The notes: generated by a model from the sequence alone, not told the origin. A stretch of 64,000 nucleotides of DNA from Enoplolaimus lenunculus (GCA_030248215.1 JASANG010004020.1:1-64000), one strand, 5' to 3'; counted from the stretch's first letter, positions 1 through 12,556 are shown. Translations and numbers: made by a program.

Positions 1-2270
1 TTTGTTCCAAGAGAGCAGTAACATTCCTAAATCTACCTAATTTTACCAGTACAGGAGCAGACAGGGGTCGTGGTTTCCCCGAAACTCCATGGTGGAGGCC
101 CCAAAACTCGCGAGCGAAACAAGCAAGAAGCCAGAGACACATTTTAAAACTTCAGCGGTTTTTGTTTCATCTGGTTAGGGTGGGGACCTCTTAGTGGTGT
201 GGCCCTCAACTGGGAGGTATGTGGGTGGCTGCTCGAGCCCTGAATTTTCAGCATATGTTGACGTTCGATTCAACTTTGGGTAATATTGAAAAGTGAAATT
301 TATTAAGTCAATTAGTAAGTGAAAATGATACATTACAGTGTGGTATTAGCTGTATAATTTAAGATTGAAACACGGGTCGTATTAAAAATGAGAATAACCA
401 AAATTGAAAAACAAAATTAAAGTCTAACCGAAGCCATATTCGACTAAATTAAAGTTACAGTCGCCCTCAGTCATATTCATTAATATCTTACAGTCCACTT
501 ATATCAAACTGAAGATATTCATGTGAAAAAGGGTTAATTGAACAATGTTCTATTAACGTTTAGAAATCGGAAAATTAAACTACAATTCGTGACAAAAATT
601 TCAAAATCAAAGCTCAGAAATTAATACTGAATGCAAACTAAAGCCGTCAAAAACCATAAATTAAACCATAGCCGGCCGGGTCGTAGTCCAACCGTTCACC
701 TGTAGTATGCCGTGTTGCTGTAATGACGCATAAGAACACACTGCGCTATTTAGTCAAACGCCACACTCACTGAGATATATACTTTATCGCTCGCTACAGC
801 CTTCTCAGGGGTTTTAGTTGACATGGCAACCAGCCATGGAATCAATGCATCAGTATTAGGTTGCCTTTAACCAGAAAACAAGAACATAGAGAAGAGAGAA
901 CACGAAATGTTTTAATCTGTATACAGCAATGGTTTAACGAAACCATACCAAGAACGGGCCCCATTTTTTCGCCATGATGAAGGTGACTGCCACCGGAATA
1001 TCTGGTTTGGGCATACAAGTTGGGACTTTTGGAGTCAAATTTAGATGATGATAGTGTAACACTAACAAGTACTGATATTTTACTTCATGCTTTTGTTTTG
1101 GTAAAAATTGATTAGGATACTCAGGCACGTTCAGATGCACCCTCTTTCATATGTCTATAGCCTTAGTAAAAGGAGGCATTTTCAGTTGATAAGCTTCATA
1201 TTTGACTTTTGAACGATATTTCGCTGTTAGACAGGGGGCAGTCAAACGTATTGAATGTGAAAGAAGATGAGTAGCAAAATACGGATTGATTTTAGTTGCC
1301 GTATTCTGAAATATGTGTCGCCAGCGGCTTATAGCAAGAGTGGATGATGCATAACGAGAGTGGTATGCAACTGTATACATTCTGTGTAGAAAAGAATATA
1401 CCCGGCACGCGTTGCGTTTTAGGCCAACCCCCTTTATGTAGAGGAGGGTACAACCTATGCGAACCATGCAACTTTATGTATCCGGCAAAAAAATGCTCCG
1501 CTTACAATATAATTTAGTGTTATTGCATGCGACAGCGACCCCCTCTAAACAAAAGGGGGGTAGGCCAAAAGCGCATCGCCCGATGGTACATTTTGTACCA
1601 TACGGAACCCAAAGAGTTGCACACTCTTGTACCAAGTAAACTTTCAAAATAAGGAACGATGAGGTTCAAAATTTAGCACATTTTGTTATGTTTGATTAGC
1701 CATATTTGAATGCCGATATTCGTCGCTGCTGTTCAGTAGTTGGAACAGTTGCTACTGACTGTTGAACAAACGCGACGCCATCAACAAGCAGAAGCCATTA
1801 TTTTTAAAGCCATAACGATTGTGCGTCAGGGGCGTCCGCAGAAATTTATGTTCGCGGCGCGCCTATAATTGCAACTCAAGATTGCTTATTTTTACACCCA
1901 GGCAATCTCGAGGGCACCAGCCAAATTTGGGGACAAGGCCTTCCAATGTCTTCTGTGGAGACGTCCGTTTTCCGCATACGGCTGTTCTGACATGCGCTTG
2001 TTTAGCTGATCGGTCAATAAAAAATACCTAAAATTCGAATAACTTTTCCAAGAGGCGGACAGTGGGAAACGGGTGGCTTAACCAACTAGCCAACCATCAA
2101 ACACCCATTCAGTCGTTAAAAAAGTATAAAAAGTCACTAAACTCGATGTCAGCCAAATTTAAACAAACTCGCACCGTTGTCACTGATCAGTTTACACGAC
2201 TACCACTATTCTCTCACGGTGCGGAGATTTATCTTTAGGCTGACAAGAGGACTGGGAGTTGGAATATCCC
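1..2270 (+). repeat. Arm of a neighbouring giant fold-back element
   Basis: This stretch is a near copy, in the same orientation, of 7870-10196 and is the reverse complement of much of 2271-4420. It begins inside the repeat, so the rest of that element lies to the left of the window. It ends at the GGCCAGTGGCC junction that also starts the next element, giving a tail-to-tail arrangement. It contains the modules described for the main fold-back: a GCGAGCGAAGC-type module near 60-240, a pyrimidine/purine-rich module and a module near 1340-1660 that is also present in a LATS intron. Short open frames occur but are explained by the repetition. No transposase was recognised. Confidence 0.8.
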
Positions 2271-5200
2271 GGCCAGTGGCCAAATATTAAACCCTGGCCA
2301 GGATATTAAAGCTGCAGTCCTACTTTGTTGGCCTGAAGATAATCTCGGGCGGCGTAGAATCGTGGTAGTTGTTATCACAACGGTGCGAGTTCGCCGTTGG
2401 GCCGCACATCGAGTTTAGTGACTTTTATTTAACGACTGACACGGTGTGCTGAATTGTAATTTGACCGACCGACACTCTCCGCCTTGGAAAAGTTATCGGG
2501 ACTTTTTAGGTATCATTGACTGATCAGCTAAGGCAAGCGCACGTCAGCGTATGCGAAAACGGAGCGGTCTCCCACCTTGGAAGGCTTGTCCCCAAGGCCT
2601 GTGCCCAAATCGGCCCCTCCACCTAAAAATAGTAGCTCAGTTGCAGTGTGCACCAGAAATTTCTGCGGATGCCCTGACGCACAATCGATGACGGCTCTAA
2701 TAATGGCTTCTGCTTACTCATAGAGAGAGTTCAACAGTCAGTAGCAACTGTTCCAACTACTGAACAGCAGCGACGAATATCGGGGCATTCAAAATATGGC
2801 TAATCAAACAAAATGTGTGAAATTTTGAGCCTCATCGTTCCTTATCGGTTTACTTGGTACAAGAGTGTGCAACTTTGGGTTCCGTATGGGCAAAAATGTA
2901 CCATCGGGTGTTGCGCTTTCCGCCGACCCCTTTAGAGGGGGGTCGCTGTCGCATGCAATAACACTAAAATTAGTAAGCGGAGCAATTTGCCCCTGCATAC
3001 ATATGGTTCGATAGGTTGTACCCTTCTCTCTACATAAGGGGTTGGCCTAGCGCAACGCGTGCCGGGTATATCTTTTTCTACACAGAATGTATACAGTCGA
3101 CCACTCTCGTTATGCATCATCCACTTTGTAGCAGCCGCTGGCGACACATATTTCAGAATATGGCAACTAAAATTATCGTATTTTTGCTACTCATCTTCTT
3201 TCACATTCAATTGTCTGTCTCTGTTGTAACAGTGAAATATTGTTTAAAAAAGTCAACATGAAGTTATTAACTGAAAATGCCTCCTTTTACTAACGCTAGA
3301 GACATGAAAGTAGGGCTATCCTAACGTGTCTGAGTATCAATTGTTTTTACCAAAATAATCATAAGTAAACTTTTTTGCTTGTTAGCGTTAAATATTATCT
3401 TATCATCTAAATTCGCTCCAAAAGCCCCCCAACTTGTATGCCCAAACCAACATTTTCGCTGCACTCGTTTGCGAAAAACGGGCCGTTCTTGAGTGGTTTC
3501 GTTAAAACTACAGATTAAAAAAGCATTTCATGTTCTCTCTTCTCTACGCTTCTTTTCTGGTTAAAGGCAACTAATAACTGACGCATCGATTCTACTGGTT
3601 GCCATGTCAACTAAAACCCCGAGAAGGCTGTAGCGAGCGATAAAGTATATATACTCAGTGAGTGTGGCGTTTGACTAAATAGCGCAGTGCGTTTATGCGT
3701 CATTACAGCAACACGGCATACTACAGGTGAACGGTTGGACTACGACCTGGCCGGGTTATGGTTTAATTTATGGTTTTTGACGGTTTTGAGTTTCGATTTA
3801 AAATATGAATTTTGAGCTTTGATTATGAAATTTTTGTTACCGAATTGTGTATTTTAATTTTTGAATTTTTGAAAATGTTAAGAAAACATTGCTCAATTAA
3901 CCTTTTTTCACATGAATATTTTTTCAATTTGAATTTTAGAACTACTGCAACAACATTGACGATGAATATATTAATGACTATTGCGGGCGACTGTAACTTT
4001 AATTTAATATGGCTTCGGTTTGAATTTAATTTTGTCTTTTCCCATTTCGTTATTCTCATTTTTAATACAAACTGTATTTCAATGTTAATTTTACTAGGTA
4101 TACGTCATGTAGTACACTTATGAATTGACGTAATAAATTTCGCTTTTCAAATTAATCTAAAAGTTGAATTGAATGTTTAAGATGAAACTGTAAAAATCAG
4201 GTTCGAGGAGCTACCTTCCCAGTTGGGCTATGAATAGAACCCCACCTAAGGATGAAAACAAAAACCGCTCAAGTTTTAAAAATGCGTTGGTCGCTTGTTG
4301 CTCGGCGAGTTTTGGGCTTCTCACGGGGAAATTGAACTTTGTCTGCTCCGTACTGGTAAAATTAGGTAGATTTAACTACTGCTCTCTTGGAAATAAAAAA
4401 GTGAAATTTTTCAGTTACTGCCCGTATCCTTTTTAGTAGTATATATACTATGAGCAACAATTGCAAACTGTGTACGTGCAATCAATGCATATGCAGGCAT
4501 GTGCGGTATGCACTATCTGCACAACACACGAAAGCACATCGGCCGAGTGTCAAGGTAAAAGCTAAGTGGAGATGGTAAACACCTTCCGATAGGGAGCGTT
4601 GTGGATCGAATCCTGGCTTGAAATTTGACGCAAGATTATTTTTGTAACATTTAAGCGATAAAAGCTGGGCGGTGGCCAAGGGGGGAGGGCAGCCCCTCCG
4701 GAAAATTTTGCCTCCTCTCTACAAAATTTTTAACTTTGTTTTCAAGTCATTAAAAACCCTTACGCTTCCTCCTGAAAAATTTTTAGCCCCCCCCCCCAGA
4801 AAAAGAGCTGGTTACGAGCCTACAAAATTTATCCATTATTGCTATTTTGAATAGCAACACATAATAGTGAGTTCACTATTTGTGAATATTTTTAGTACGA
4901 TAATTATTCACAGATGTATCAGAAACGTTTGTGGTGTTGACTTGTTACTGTTGTTATAAGGATTTGCCAACTTATTTTGCTATCATATTCCTTTAGAAAA
5001 TTAAAAAATGGCATGACGAATTATGACGAAGCAACCCCTAAGAAATAAAAAGTGACAGACTTGATGTATGATCTACAAGCCCTAAAAATTTTCTCGGTTT
5101 ACACCACAGTAGCCAGGTCCAAAGCAGCCACTCCTCTACCCACCATTCGGACGCCCCCAATCTAAAGAGGCCCCCCACCCTAACCGGTTAAAACGAAATC

Positions 5201-5557
5201 GCCAAAGTTTTAAAAAAATGCGTTTTGGTGCTCGCTTCACTCGCCAGTTTGAGCCCTTCCCGCCCCTAAGCACGGTGGAAGCCCGTCGCTCCGGCACTGC
5301 AAGTAGCACGCGGAGTTCAAAAAAATCTGCATCAAATTTTCTTCAAGGGCCTCTTTGTGGAAATATCAAATACTATTAAGACAAACCATTTATGGTGTCA
5401 GGTCTAATGAACCAAGCATGCAATTGGGCGAGAAACATTGACAACCCGAGAAACGATAGTGAATCAAGATAACAATCAAACAAACAAAAACACAAACAAC
5501 AAATCAAAAAGATAGTAAAAAACAGACAGAACAGCAACCAGCGAAACAAACAAACAC
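2271..5557 (-). repeat. Left arm of the fold-back
   Basis: Reverse complement of 6673-10196. Its inner end, near 5557, is a run of CAAACAAACA that pairs with TGTTTGTTTG at the start of the right arm. Between about 4680 and 4810 it holds a C-rich block with AAAATTTT steps, and near 4150-4350 and 5115-5310 two inverted copies of the GCGAGCGAAGC module. Confidence 0.75.
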
Positions 5558-5824
5558 AGTCAGGCAAAGATAATCTACACAAACCGAAAGGCAATAAGCA
5601 ATGCAGCATTGAGATTAATTCATAAAGGTTATGCAATTTTAAAATATTCCAGTATTTATCATCAGTTTTTTTCAGTTTTACCTTACCAATGCATCGATTG
5701 TTTCCTGAGTTACCATCTAAAAGTTATCATTCTGTTGTTGATAAAGACTTGTCTTTGTTGTATTTATAGTGTATCATTTACCAGCCAATGTATAGATTAC
5801 GGGGGCATCAGTGTATAAAATATT

Positions 5825-5910
5825 GTTAAGCCTAAGCCCAAGCAGGCCCCTAATATGCCTAAGCCTAAATCAAATAATAAGTCTTAAAGTTTAAGCTTAA
5901 CTCCCAGCAA
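5825..5910 (-). repeat. TTAGGC-type repeat fragment
   Basis: Several TAAGCC (reverse complement GGCTTA) hexamers, with the AAGTTTAAGCTTA block typical of the second subgroup of this family. The terminal repeats are not visible, so this is a partial or decayed copy. Confidence 0.5.
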
Positions 5911-6216
5911 GCCACATTATCCTGACATATTTGCTAGAAAGATTTGATTCAAATTTGCCAACATCCTATTGACTTGTTTGTTCTGAAGTAGTTTCGTTGT
6001 AAAAAAGTAAACAATGTTGAGTTGCAATGGCAGGAGACTCCTAAACAATTTTATTGCGACGCCTGTCTTGAAACGTATTCCATAAAACTAATTCGCTTAA
6101 TTAAAATGAAATTTTTATCGCAAGTTTTGTTGAGAATTTTTCAGTAAAGTAGACACCCAGGCATTGTTTAGTAGTAATGCTTTCAAAAGTTGAGTTTTCC
6201 TTACGGCTATAGAATC

Positions 6217-6584
6217 CACGGTCAAAACGGATAGTAAAAATCATGGAAACGAAATCGGAAACGGATAGTGATCGAAATAACGAAAACCGAAACGAAAAAA
6301 ACCGATATTGAAATATATCAGATGTGTAAATGTTCATCGCAATTTCTAAAATTGTGAAGAAAAATGGCGGATGCAAATAAATTTTTAAGATTATGAAAGA
6401 ATATCGCAATTTTTGTGTCAGTTCAAACAATTGCAGCAAATCTGTATAATGAAAAATTGCGAGAAATTTACGCAATTTATAACTGTTTTGAACGTAAAAA
6501 TAATAACGGATATCCGGTATTTCTCTTACGGAAATGGAACGGACTTTTACGGGAAAACGAAAACGGATATCCGGTTACACCCTG
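6217..6584. mobile_element. hAT-type MITE (CCGGAA family) with perfect 8-bp TSD
   Basis: The element is 368 bp and sits in the fold-back loop. It begins CACGGTCAAAACGGATA and its reverse-complemented end begins CAGGGTGTAACCGGATA. It is flanked by identical 8-bp direct repeats ATAGAATC at 6209-6216 and 6585-6592. CAGGG termini plus an 8-bp target duplication are the signature of hAT elements. The interior is short, has no transposase and is rich in CCGGA/TCCGT motifs. Confidence 0.8.
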
Positions 6585-6672
6585 ATAGAATCGATGCTCT
6601 AAACATACCTGTAAGCCTTGAAGCAAACAGAGTTTTGTTTACAACGGATAATTACACCAATACTTGCCAGCG

Positions 6673-9600
6673 GTTTGTTTGTTTCGCTGGTTGCTGTTCT
6701 GTCTGTTTTTTACTATCTTTTTGATTTGTTGTTTGTGTTTTTGTTTGTTTGATTGTTATCTTGATTCACTATCGTTTCTCGGGTTGTCAATGTTTCTCGC
6801 CCAATTGCATGCTTGGTTCATTAGACCTGACACCATAAATGGTTTGTCTTAATAGTATTTGATATTTCCACAAAGAGGCCCTTGAAGAAAATTTGATGCA
6901 GATTTTTTTGAACTCCGCGTGCTACTTGCAGTGCCGGAGCAGACAGGGGTTAAGGCTTCCACCATACTTCAGGGCGGGAAGGGCTCAAACTGGCGAGTGA
7001 AGCGAGCGAGAAGCCAGACGCATTTTAAAACTTTGGCGGTTTCGTTTTAACCGGTTAGGGTGGGGGCCTCTTTAGGGGTGAGGGCATCCAAATGGTGGGT
7101 AGAAGGAGTGGCTGCTTTGGACCTGGCTACTTGCATATTAAACCGAGAATTTTAGGGCTTGTGATCGTGCATCAAGTCTGTCACTTTTATTTCTTAGGGT
7201 TATCTTGGTCATAATTCGTCATGCCATTTTTAATTTTGGGCAATTAGGGTCTAAAGGAATATGATTGGCAAAATAAGTTGGCAAATCCTATGACAACAGT
7301 GAAAATAAGTCAACACCACAAACGTTTCTGATACATCTGTGAAAATGGTTGATTCGTACTAAAATTGTCACAAATGCATGAACGTATTATGTGTTGTTGG
7401 AAATGGCCAATAATGGATAAATTTTTATTAGGCTCGTAACCAGCTCTTTTTTCTGGGGGGGGGGGCTAAAAATTTTTCAGGAGGGACATTCAAGGGTTTT
7501 TAATGACTTGAAAACAAAGTTGAAAATTTTGTAGAGGAGGCAAAATTTTCCCAGAGGGGCTGTGCCCCCCTGCCCCCCCCCTTTGGCCACGGCCCGGCTT
7601 TCTCGCTTAAATGTTACAAAAATAATCTTGCGTCAAATTTCAAGCCAGGATTCGATCCACAACGCTCCCGATCGGAAGGTGTTTACCATTTCCACTTAGC
7701 TTTTACCTGGACACTCGAAGCCGATGTGTTTCCGTGTGTTGTGCAGATAGCGCATACCGCACATGCGTGTATATGCATTGATTGCACGTACACAGTTTGC
7801 AATTGTTGCTCATAGTATATATACTCTAAGCAATAAAAAGGATACAGACAGTAACTGAAAAATTTAACTTTGTTCCAAGAGAGCAGTAACATTCCTAAAT
7901 CTACCTAATTTTACCAGTACAGGAGCAGACAAGGTTCGTGGTTCCCCCGAAACTCCAGGGTAGAGGCCCCAAAACTCGCGAGCGAAGCAAGCAAGAAGCC
8001 AGACACATTTTAAAACTTGAGCGGTTTTTGTTTCATCTGGTTAGGGTGGGGACCTGTTAGTGGTGTGGCCCCCAACTGGGAGGTATGAAGGTGGCTCCTC
8101 CGAACCTGAATTTTACAGCATATGTTGACGTTCGATTCAACTTTGGGTAATATTGAAAAGCGAAATTTATTACGTCAATTAGTAAGTGTACCCGATACAT
8201 TACAGTGGTATTAGCTGTTTAATTAGAATTGTAACATTGAAATACAGTTTGTATTAAAAATGAGAATAACCAAAATCGGAAAACAAAATTAAAGTCAAAC
8301 CGAAGCCATATTCGACTAAATTAAAGTTACAGTCGCCCGCAATCATATACAATTAATATCTTACAGTTCATCGTCAATGTTGTTGCAGTAGTACGTCAAA
8401 TTGAAAATATTCATGTGAAAAAAGGTTAATTGAGCAATGTTTTCTTAACGTTTTAGAAATTCAAAAATTAAAATACACAATTCGTGACAAAAATTTCATA
8501 ATCAAAGCTCAAAAATTGGTGTTAAATCGAAACTGAAGCCGTCAAAAACCATAAATTAAACCATAACCGGCCGGGTCGTAGTCCAACCGTTCACCTGTAG
8601 TATGCCGTGTTGCTGTAATGACGCATAAGAACACACTGCGCTATTTAGTCAAACGCCACACTCACTGAGATATATATACTTTATCGCTCGCTACAGCCTT
8701 CTCAGGGGTTTTAGTTGACATGGCAACCAGCCATGGAATCAATGCATCAGTATTAGGTTGCCTTTAACCAGAAAACAAGAACATAGAGAAGAGAGAACAT
8801 GAAATGTTTTTAATCTGTATACAGCAATGGTTTAACGAAACCATACCAAGAACGGGCCCCATTTTTTCGCAACGATGAAGGTGACTGCCACCGGAATATT
8901 TGGTTTGGGCATACAAGTTGGGGCTTTTGGAGCCAAATTTAGATGATGATAGTGTAACACTAACAAGTACTGAAATTTTACTTCATGGATTTGTTTTGGT
9001 AAAAATTGATTAGGATACTCAGACACGTTCAGATGCACCCTCTTTCATATGTCTATAGCCTTAGTAAAAGGAGGCATTTTCAGTTGATAAGCTTCATATT
9101 TGACTTTTTAACAATATTTCGCTGTTAGACAGGGGGCAGACAAACGTATTGAATGTGAAAGAAGATGAGTAGCAAAATACGGATTGATTTTAGTTGCCGT
9201 ATTCTGAAATATGTGTCGCCAGCGGCTTATAGCAAGAGTGGATGATGCATAACGAGAGTGGTATGCAACTGTATACATTCTGTGTAGAAAAGAATATACC
9301 CGGCACGCGTTGCGTTTTAGGCCAACCCCCTTTATGTAGAGGAGGGTACAACCTATGCGAACCATGCAACTTTATGTATCCGGCAAAAAAATGCTCCGCT
9401 TACAATATAATTTAGTGTTATTGCATGCGACAGCGACCCCCTCTAAACAAAAGGGGGGTCGGCCAAAAGCGCAACGCCCGATGGTACATTTTGTACCATA
9501 CGGAACCCAAAGAGTTGCACACTCTTGTACCAAGTAAACTTTCAATATAAGGAACGATGAGGTTCAAAATTTAGCACATTTTGTTATGTTTGATTAGCCA

Positions 9601-10196
9601 TATTTGAATGCCGATATTCGTCGCTGCTGTTCAGTAGTTGGAACAGTTGCTACTGACTGTTGAACTCTCTCTCTGCCATCACAAGCAGAAGCCATTATTT
9701 TTAAAGCCATAACGATTGTGCGTCAGGGGCGTCCGCAGAAATTTATGTTCGTGGCGCGCCTATAATTGCAACTCAAGATTGCTTATTTTTAGATCGAGGC
9801 AATTTAGGGGGCACCAGCCAAATTTGGGGACAAGGCCTTCCAATGTCTTCTGTGGAGACGTCCGTTTTCCGCATACGGCTGTTCTGACATGCGCTTGTTT
9901 AGCTGATCGGTCAATAAAAAATACCTAAAATTCGAATAACTTTTCCAAGAGGCGGACAGTGGGAAAACGGGTGGTCAAACCATCAGCCAGCCATCAAACA
10001 CCCATTCAGTCGTTAAAAAGTATAAAAAGTCACTAAACTCGATGTCAGCCAAATTTAAGCAAACTCGCACCGTTGTCACTGATCAGTTTACACGACTACC
10101 ACGATTCCTACGCCGCCCGAGATTTATCTTCAGGCCAACAAAGTAGGACTGCAGCTTTAATATCCTGGCCAGGGTTTAATATTTTGGCCACTGGCC
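6673..10196 (+). repeat. Right arm of the fold-back
   Basis: Reverse complement of 2271-5557. The segment 7870-10196 is also repeated directly at 1-2270. It carries two copies of the GCGAGCGAAGC module (near 6940-7140 and 7925-8120) and a G-rich block near 7450-7580. The outer end is TTTTGGCCACTGGCC, followed by unrelated sequence from 10197. Confidence 0.75.
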
Positions 10197-11359
10197 GTTA
10201 ATTTACGTATGAAAGTCTATTTTATTTTGTTTATATTTCTTGATACGAAATTCGTGACCAATAAATTTTGCGTTCATTCAGTTTTAAACGCTTTAAATAG
10301 GCTGTGTCTATTTTCGTAGAAAAATAAAGATTAATATTTGGATTTGAATAATTCCATTTGTACAGTTTGCTGTTGTGATGAATAGAAAATAGCAAGACAT
10401 TTGACGGAAAGCCAAATATATGATCACCAGAAGTTATAAAGGCAAATAGATTCCCCTGTTGGCATCTCTAGCCGTTTCCTGTGAATTGAAACTTTACGTA
10501 CTTGGTTCAAATTTTGAAACAAAGTGAATTTTCTTTACACTGTATCTTAAAATGGTTGGCCGAAAACAAACGCAAGCGAAAACGTAAACTATTCAAAACT
10601 AGTGTCCCCGAACAGCAATTGTCATTTGGGACGTCCGAGTTGCCTACTGGGGCAAATAGCCGTTTGGGTCACGACATATATATGAAAGCGTTAAAACTTG
10701 CAGTTTATAGAATCGTTTTGTAAATTTAAAAGTATGGGCATTGGACGATTTTGTACAATTTACTACGCAAAAACGCAAAATAAACGTGCATTTAGTTTCA
10801 GTATTCACTAACACAACGCTGGCGCACTACAATATTACTCTTAAACAATTGAATTAAGTAAATCAAATTGGTTGCAAAATTTGCAATCTTTACTTCTTAC
10901 GACGGAGTGGATAATGTGTAGTGTTTTGCAGGTTTTTTGCTCTCAAATTCAAATTTAACTCAAAACTTTAATCTGGCAAAGATGCTGTGGGCAAGGGGAA
11001 TCGGGTATTTCACCCAAATCCATACTGGAGAATATACTTGCCGAACTGAAAGCTTCGTAAACAGAAACTTTACACAAAAGAAGCATAAGATGTCACTGGA
11101 GAATACGCTGTAGCACAAAATCTTCTACGTAGAACTTTGTACCTCTCCAAAAATAATACTAATTAATTTGTCTACGGCCTACCGCACGCTTAAATAAAAA
11201 ATCAACTGGAACGCTGCCCAAAATCTGCAAGTATAAACTTTGAACTAACGGCAGATCTGCTATTCATCTTGGAGCAAGCGAAGTGAAAATACTGTGGCCG
11301 GAGCCGGAAGTCAACAAAACCTGACGGAGCCGGAGGTAGAGTGAAACTAAATCAGGTAT
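10197..11359. other. Intergenic, no gene recognised
   Basis: AT-rich sequence. Short open frames, including one of 73 codons at 10502-10723, have no recognisable similarity or domain. The last 90 bases (about 11270-11355) contain GGAGCCGGA motifs and look like a remnant of the CCGGAA MITE family. Confidence 0.5.
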
Positions 11360-11691
11360 TGTAGTGACACGAATAAGAGGGGGTCTGATATTTATTTGGC
11401 CTCTCGACGCGGTACCCTGTAGGTGGCTGTGCCACACTTAAACCTATTTCAAACTAAAAACTAAAACTAAAATAAAACCCTATATCAAAACCACACCTTA
11501 AGGGAGTCCCTGGCTCCACCTAGTCTCTCTTAGAACTTAAGTTAGGCTTAGGCGTTGCTACAAGGCGTAGAAATTGGTAAAACTATGCTATGGCGGCTGT
11601 GTCCGCAATGTAAACTTACCTGGGGCCCTGCGTGGCCATAGAACGGTATTGATTAATGTTACAATTGTTGCTGGCCTAATCTGCGCTTAAC

Positions 11692-11728
11692 GACATAGCT
11701 AGGCTATGTCAGCACCAAAAATGGTGCT
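11692..11728. other. Two adjacent perfect hairpins
   Basis: First: GACATAGC, loop TAG, GCTATGTC (11692-11710), 8 perfect pairs. Second, immediately after: AGCACCA, loop AAAA, TGGTGCT (11711-11728), 7 perfect pairs. They abut with no spacer. Confidence 0.7.
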
Positions 11729-11785
11729 TTATATTGAGTGTCTCCGGCATGGTTGTTGTTGTTGTTGTAGTACCGGTTGTGTGGC

Positions 11786-11852
11786 TCTCGACCTCGACCG
11801 CATTGCGGACACCCAATTGTGGGTGTCGGCAAAAATGCAAATGAGGTCGAGA
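11786..11852. other. Three-tiered long stem-loop
   Basis: Three nested stems share one axis. The outer stem pairs TCTCGACCTC (11786-11795) with GAGGTCGAGA (11843-11852), the middle pairs GCATT (11800-11804) with AATGC (11834-11838), and the inner pairs GACACCCA (11808-11815) with TGGGTGTC (11820-11827) around loop ATTG. The three stems total 23 pairs with no mismatch, separated by short internal loops, much like a structured RNA domain. Confidence 0.7.
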
Positions 11853-12100
11853 TGCCGATATGGGTAGCCAGGACCGGAATCATTGTTATCTTCCTGGTGG
11901 TTAGAAACGGTTGCGATATTTTCGGCTGTTTACGCGTATTTTTACTTCTTGCGGTTACTAAGTTTTACGGTTGGATTGAGCGAGACTTGGGTAAGTAGGA
12001 CTTAACGGATTTAAATTTAAGATTGTCACGGCGGCTTAACATGTGAAGGAAATCAGGCATTACGGATTTTAATTGGTGTTGCGCAGGGCGCGGAATTTAC

Positions 12101-12117
12101 CCAGTATCGGATACTGG
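12101..12117. other. Perfect short hairpin
   Basis: CCAGTAT, loop CGG, ATACTGG: 7 perfect pairs. It lies 57 bases before the four-hairpin array. Confidence 0.6.
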
Positions 12118-12173
12118 TGTTATGTGTTAACAGGGGAACTTGGAGTGTTAAAGGAACCTGGGAAAGTAGTTTA

Positions 12174-12319
12174 GTAAATCTAACGGGGTTAGATTTATTA
12201 TTCTACAACGGTTGGGCCAAATCTAACGGGGTTAGATTGGTCGGAAATTTGGTGTAACTCTAACGGGGTTAGAGTACACGGTTTAACGGGGTGTAATTCT
12301 AACGGGGTTAGAATTGCAC
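12174..12319. repeat. Tandem array of four covarying hairpins
   Basis: Four hairpins recur about every 40 bases, each with the same five-base loop CGGGG closed by TAA/TTA. The seven inner pairs are AATCTAA/TTAGATT (12177-12195), AATCTAA/TTAGATT (12220-12238), ACTCTAA/TTAGAGT (12257-12275) and ATTCTAA/TTAGAAT (12296-12314). The second pair is A-T, A-T, C-G and T-A, so both arms changed together. The outer stems also differ yet pair: GTAA/TTAT-like, CC/GG, GTGT/ACAC and GTGTA/TGCAC. Units 2 and 3 each leave one A unpaired, immediately after the seventh pair. A degenerate unit lies near 12280-12296. Confidence 0.8.
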
Positions 12320-12414
12320 GGATTCTGAAAAAAAAACGGCAAAAGTATTTGGTACGGTAAAGCCAGTGGCTGGATTAAATCAGATTCAGACGTCGGCTTT
12401 AAGGATTACGGCTC

Positions 12415-12556
12415 GGGTACCAGTAAATTGCATAACCTGTGATTTGCTGGCCTTAATTTTGGTTATTTTGTGTCCCACAGGTCGCGGGTACCAGTTAAAT
12501 TGCATAACCTGTGATTTGCTGGCCTTAAATTCGGGTATTTTGTGTGTCATACGGTT
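12415..12556 (+). repeat. Tandem duplication, unit about 71 bp
   Basis: Two adjacent copies begin GGGTACCAG at about 12415 and 12486. Both contain AAATTGCATAACCTGTG and end near ATTTTGTGT. They differ by a few bases and small indels. The duplication lies inside the hairpin-rich element. Confidence 0.75.

Larger units (their letters stand above)
5558..6672. other. Loop between the fold-back arms
   Basis: This single-copy spacer has no gene. It holds a degraded TTAGGC-type fragment around 5825-5910 and a complete hAT-type MITE at 6217-6584. Nothing else was recognised. Confidence 0.6.
2271..10196. mobile_element. Giant fold-back element, about 7.9 kb
   Basis: Two long arms in inverted orientation, 2271-5557 and 6673-10196, flank a loop of about 1.1 kb. 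The outer ends match each other: 2271 onward reads GGCCAGTGGCCAAATATTAA and the reverse complement of the sequence ending at 10196 reads almost the same. The arms are similar throughout but differ by small indels and substitutions. The body has no long open frame and no recognisable transposase, so it looks non-autonomous, like fold-back elements with very long inverted repeats. No convincing target duplication was seen because the left boundary abuts another arm. Another explanation is a segmental inverted duplication of a smaller repeat. Confidence 0.7.

Noticed and set aside
934-3261. Short open frames of 64-106 codons repeated in the fold-back arms (also at 8832-9928)
   Set aside because: Their similarity is explained by the duplication of the arms, they overlap on both strands, and no protein family is recognisable.
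12174-12319. Regular palindromic repeats as a possible CRISPR array
   Set aside because: The host is eukaryotic, the spacers are not unique inserts of even length, and the repeats vary in a paired fashion.
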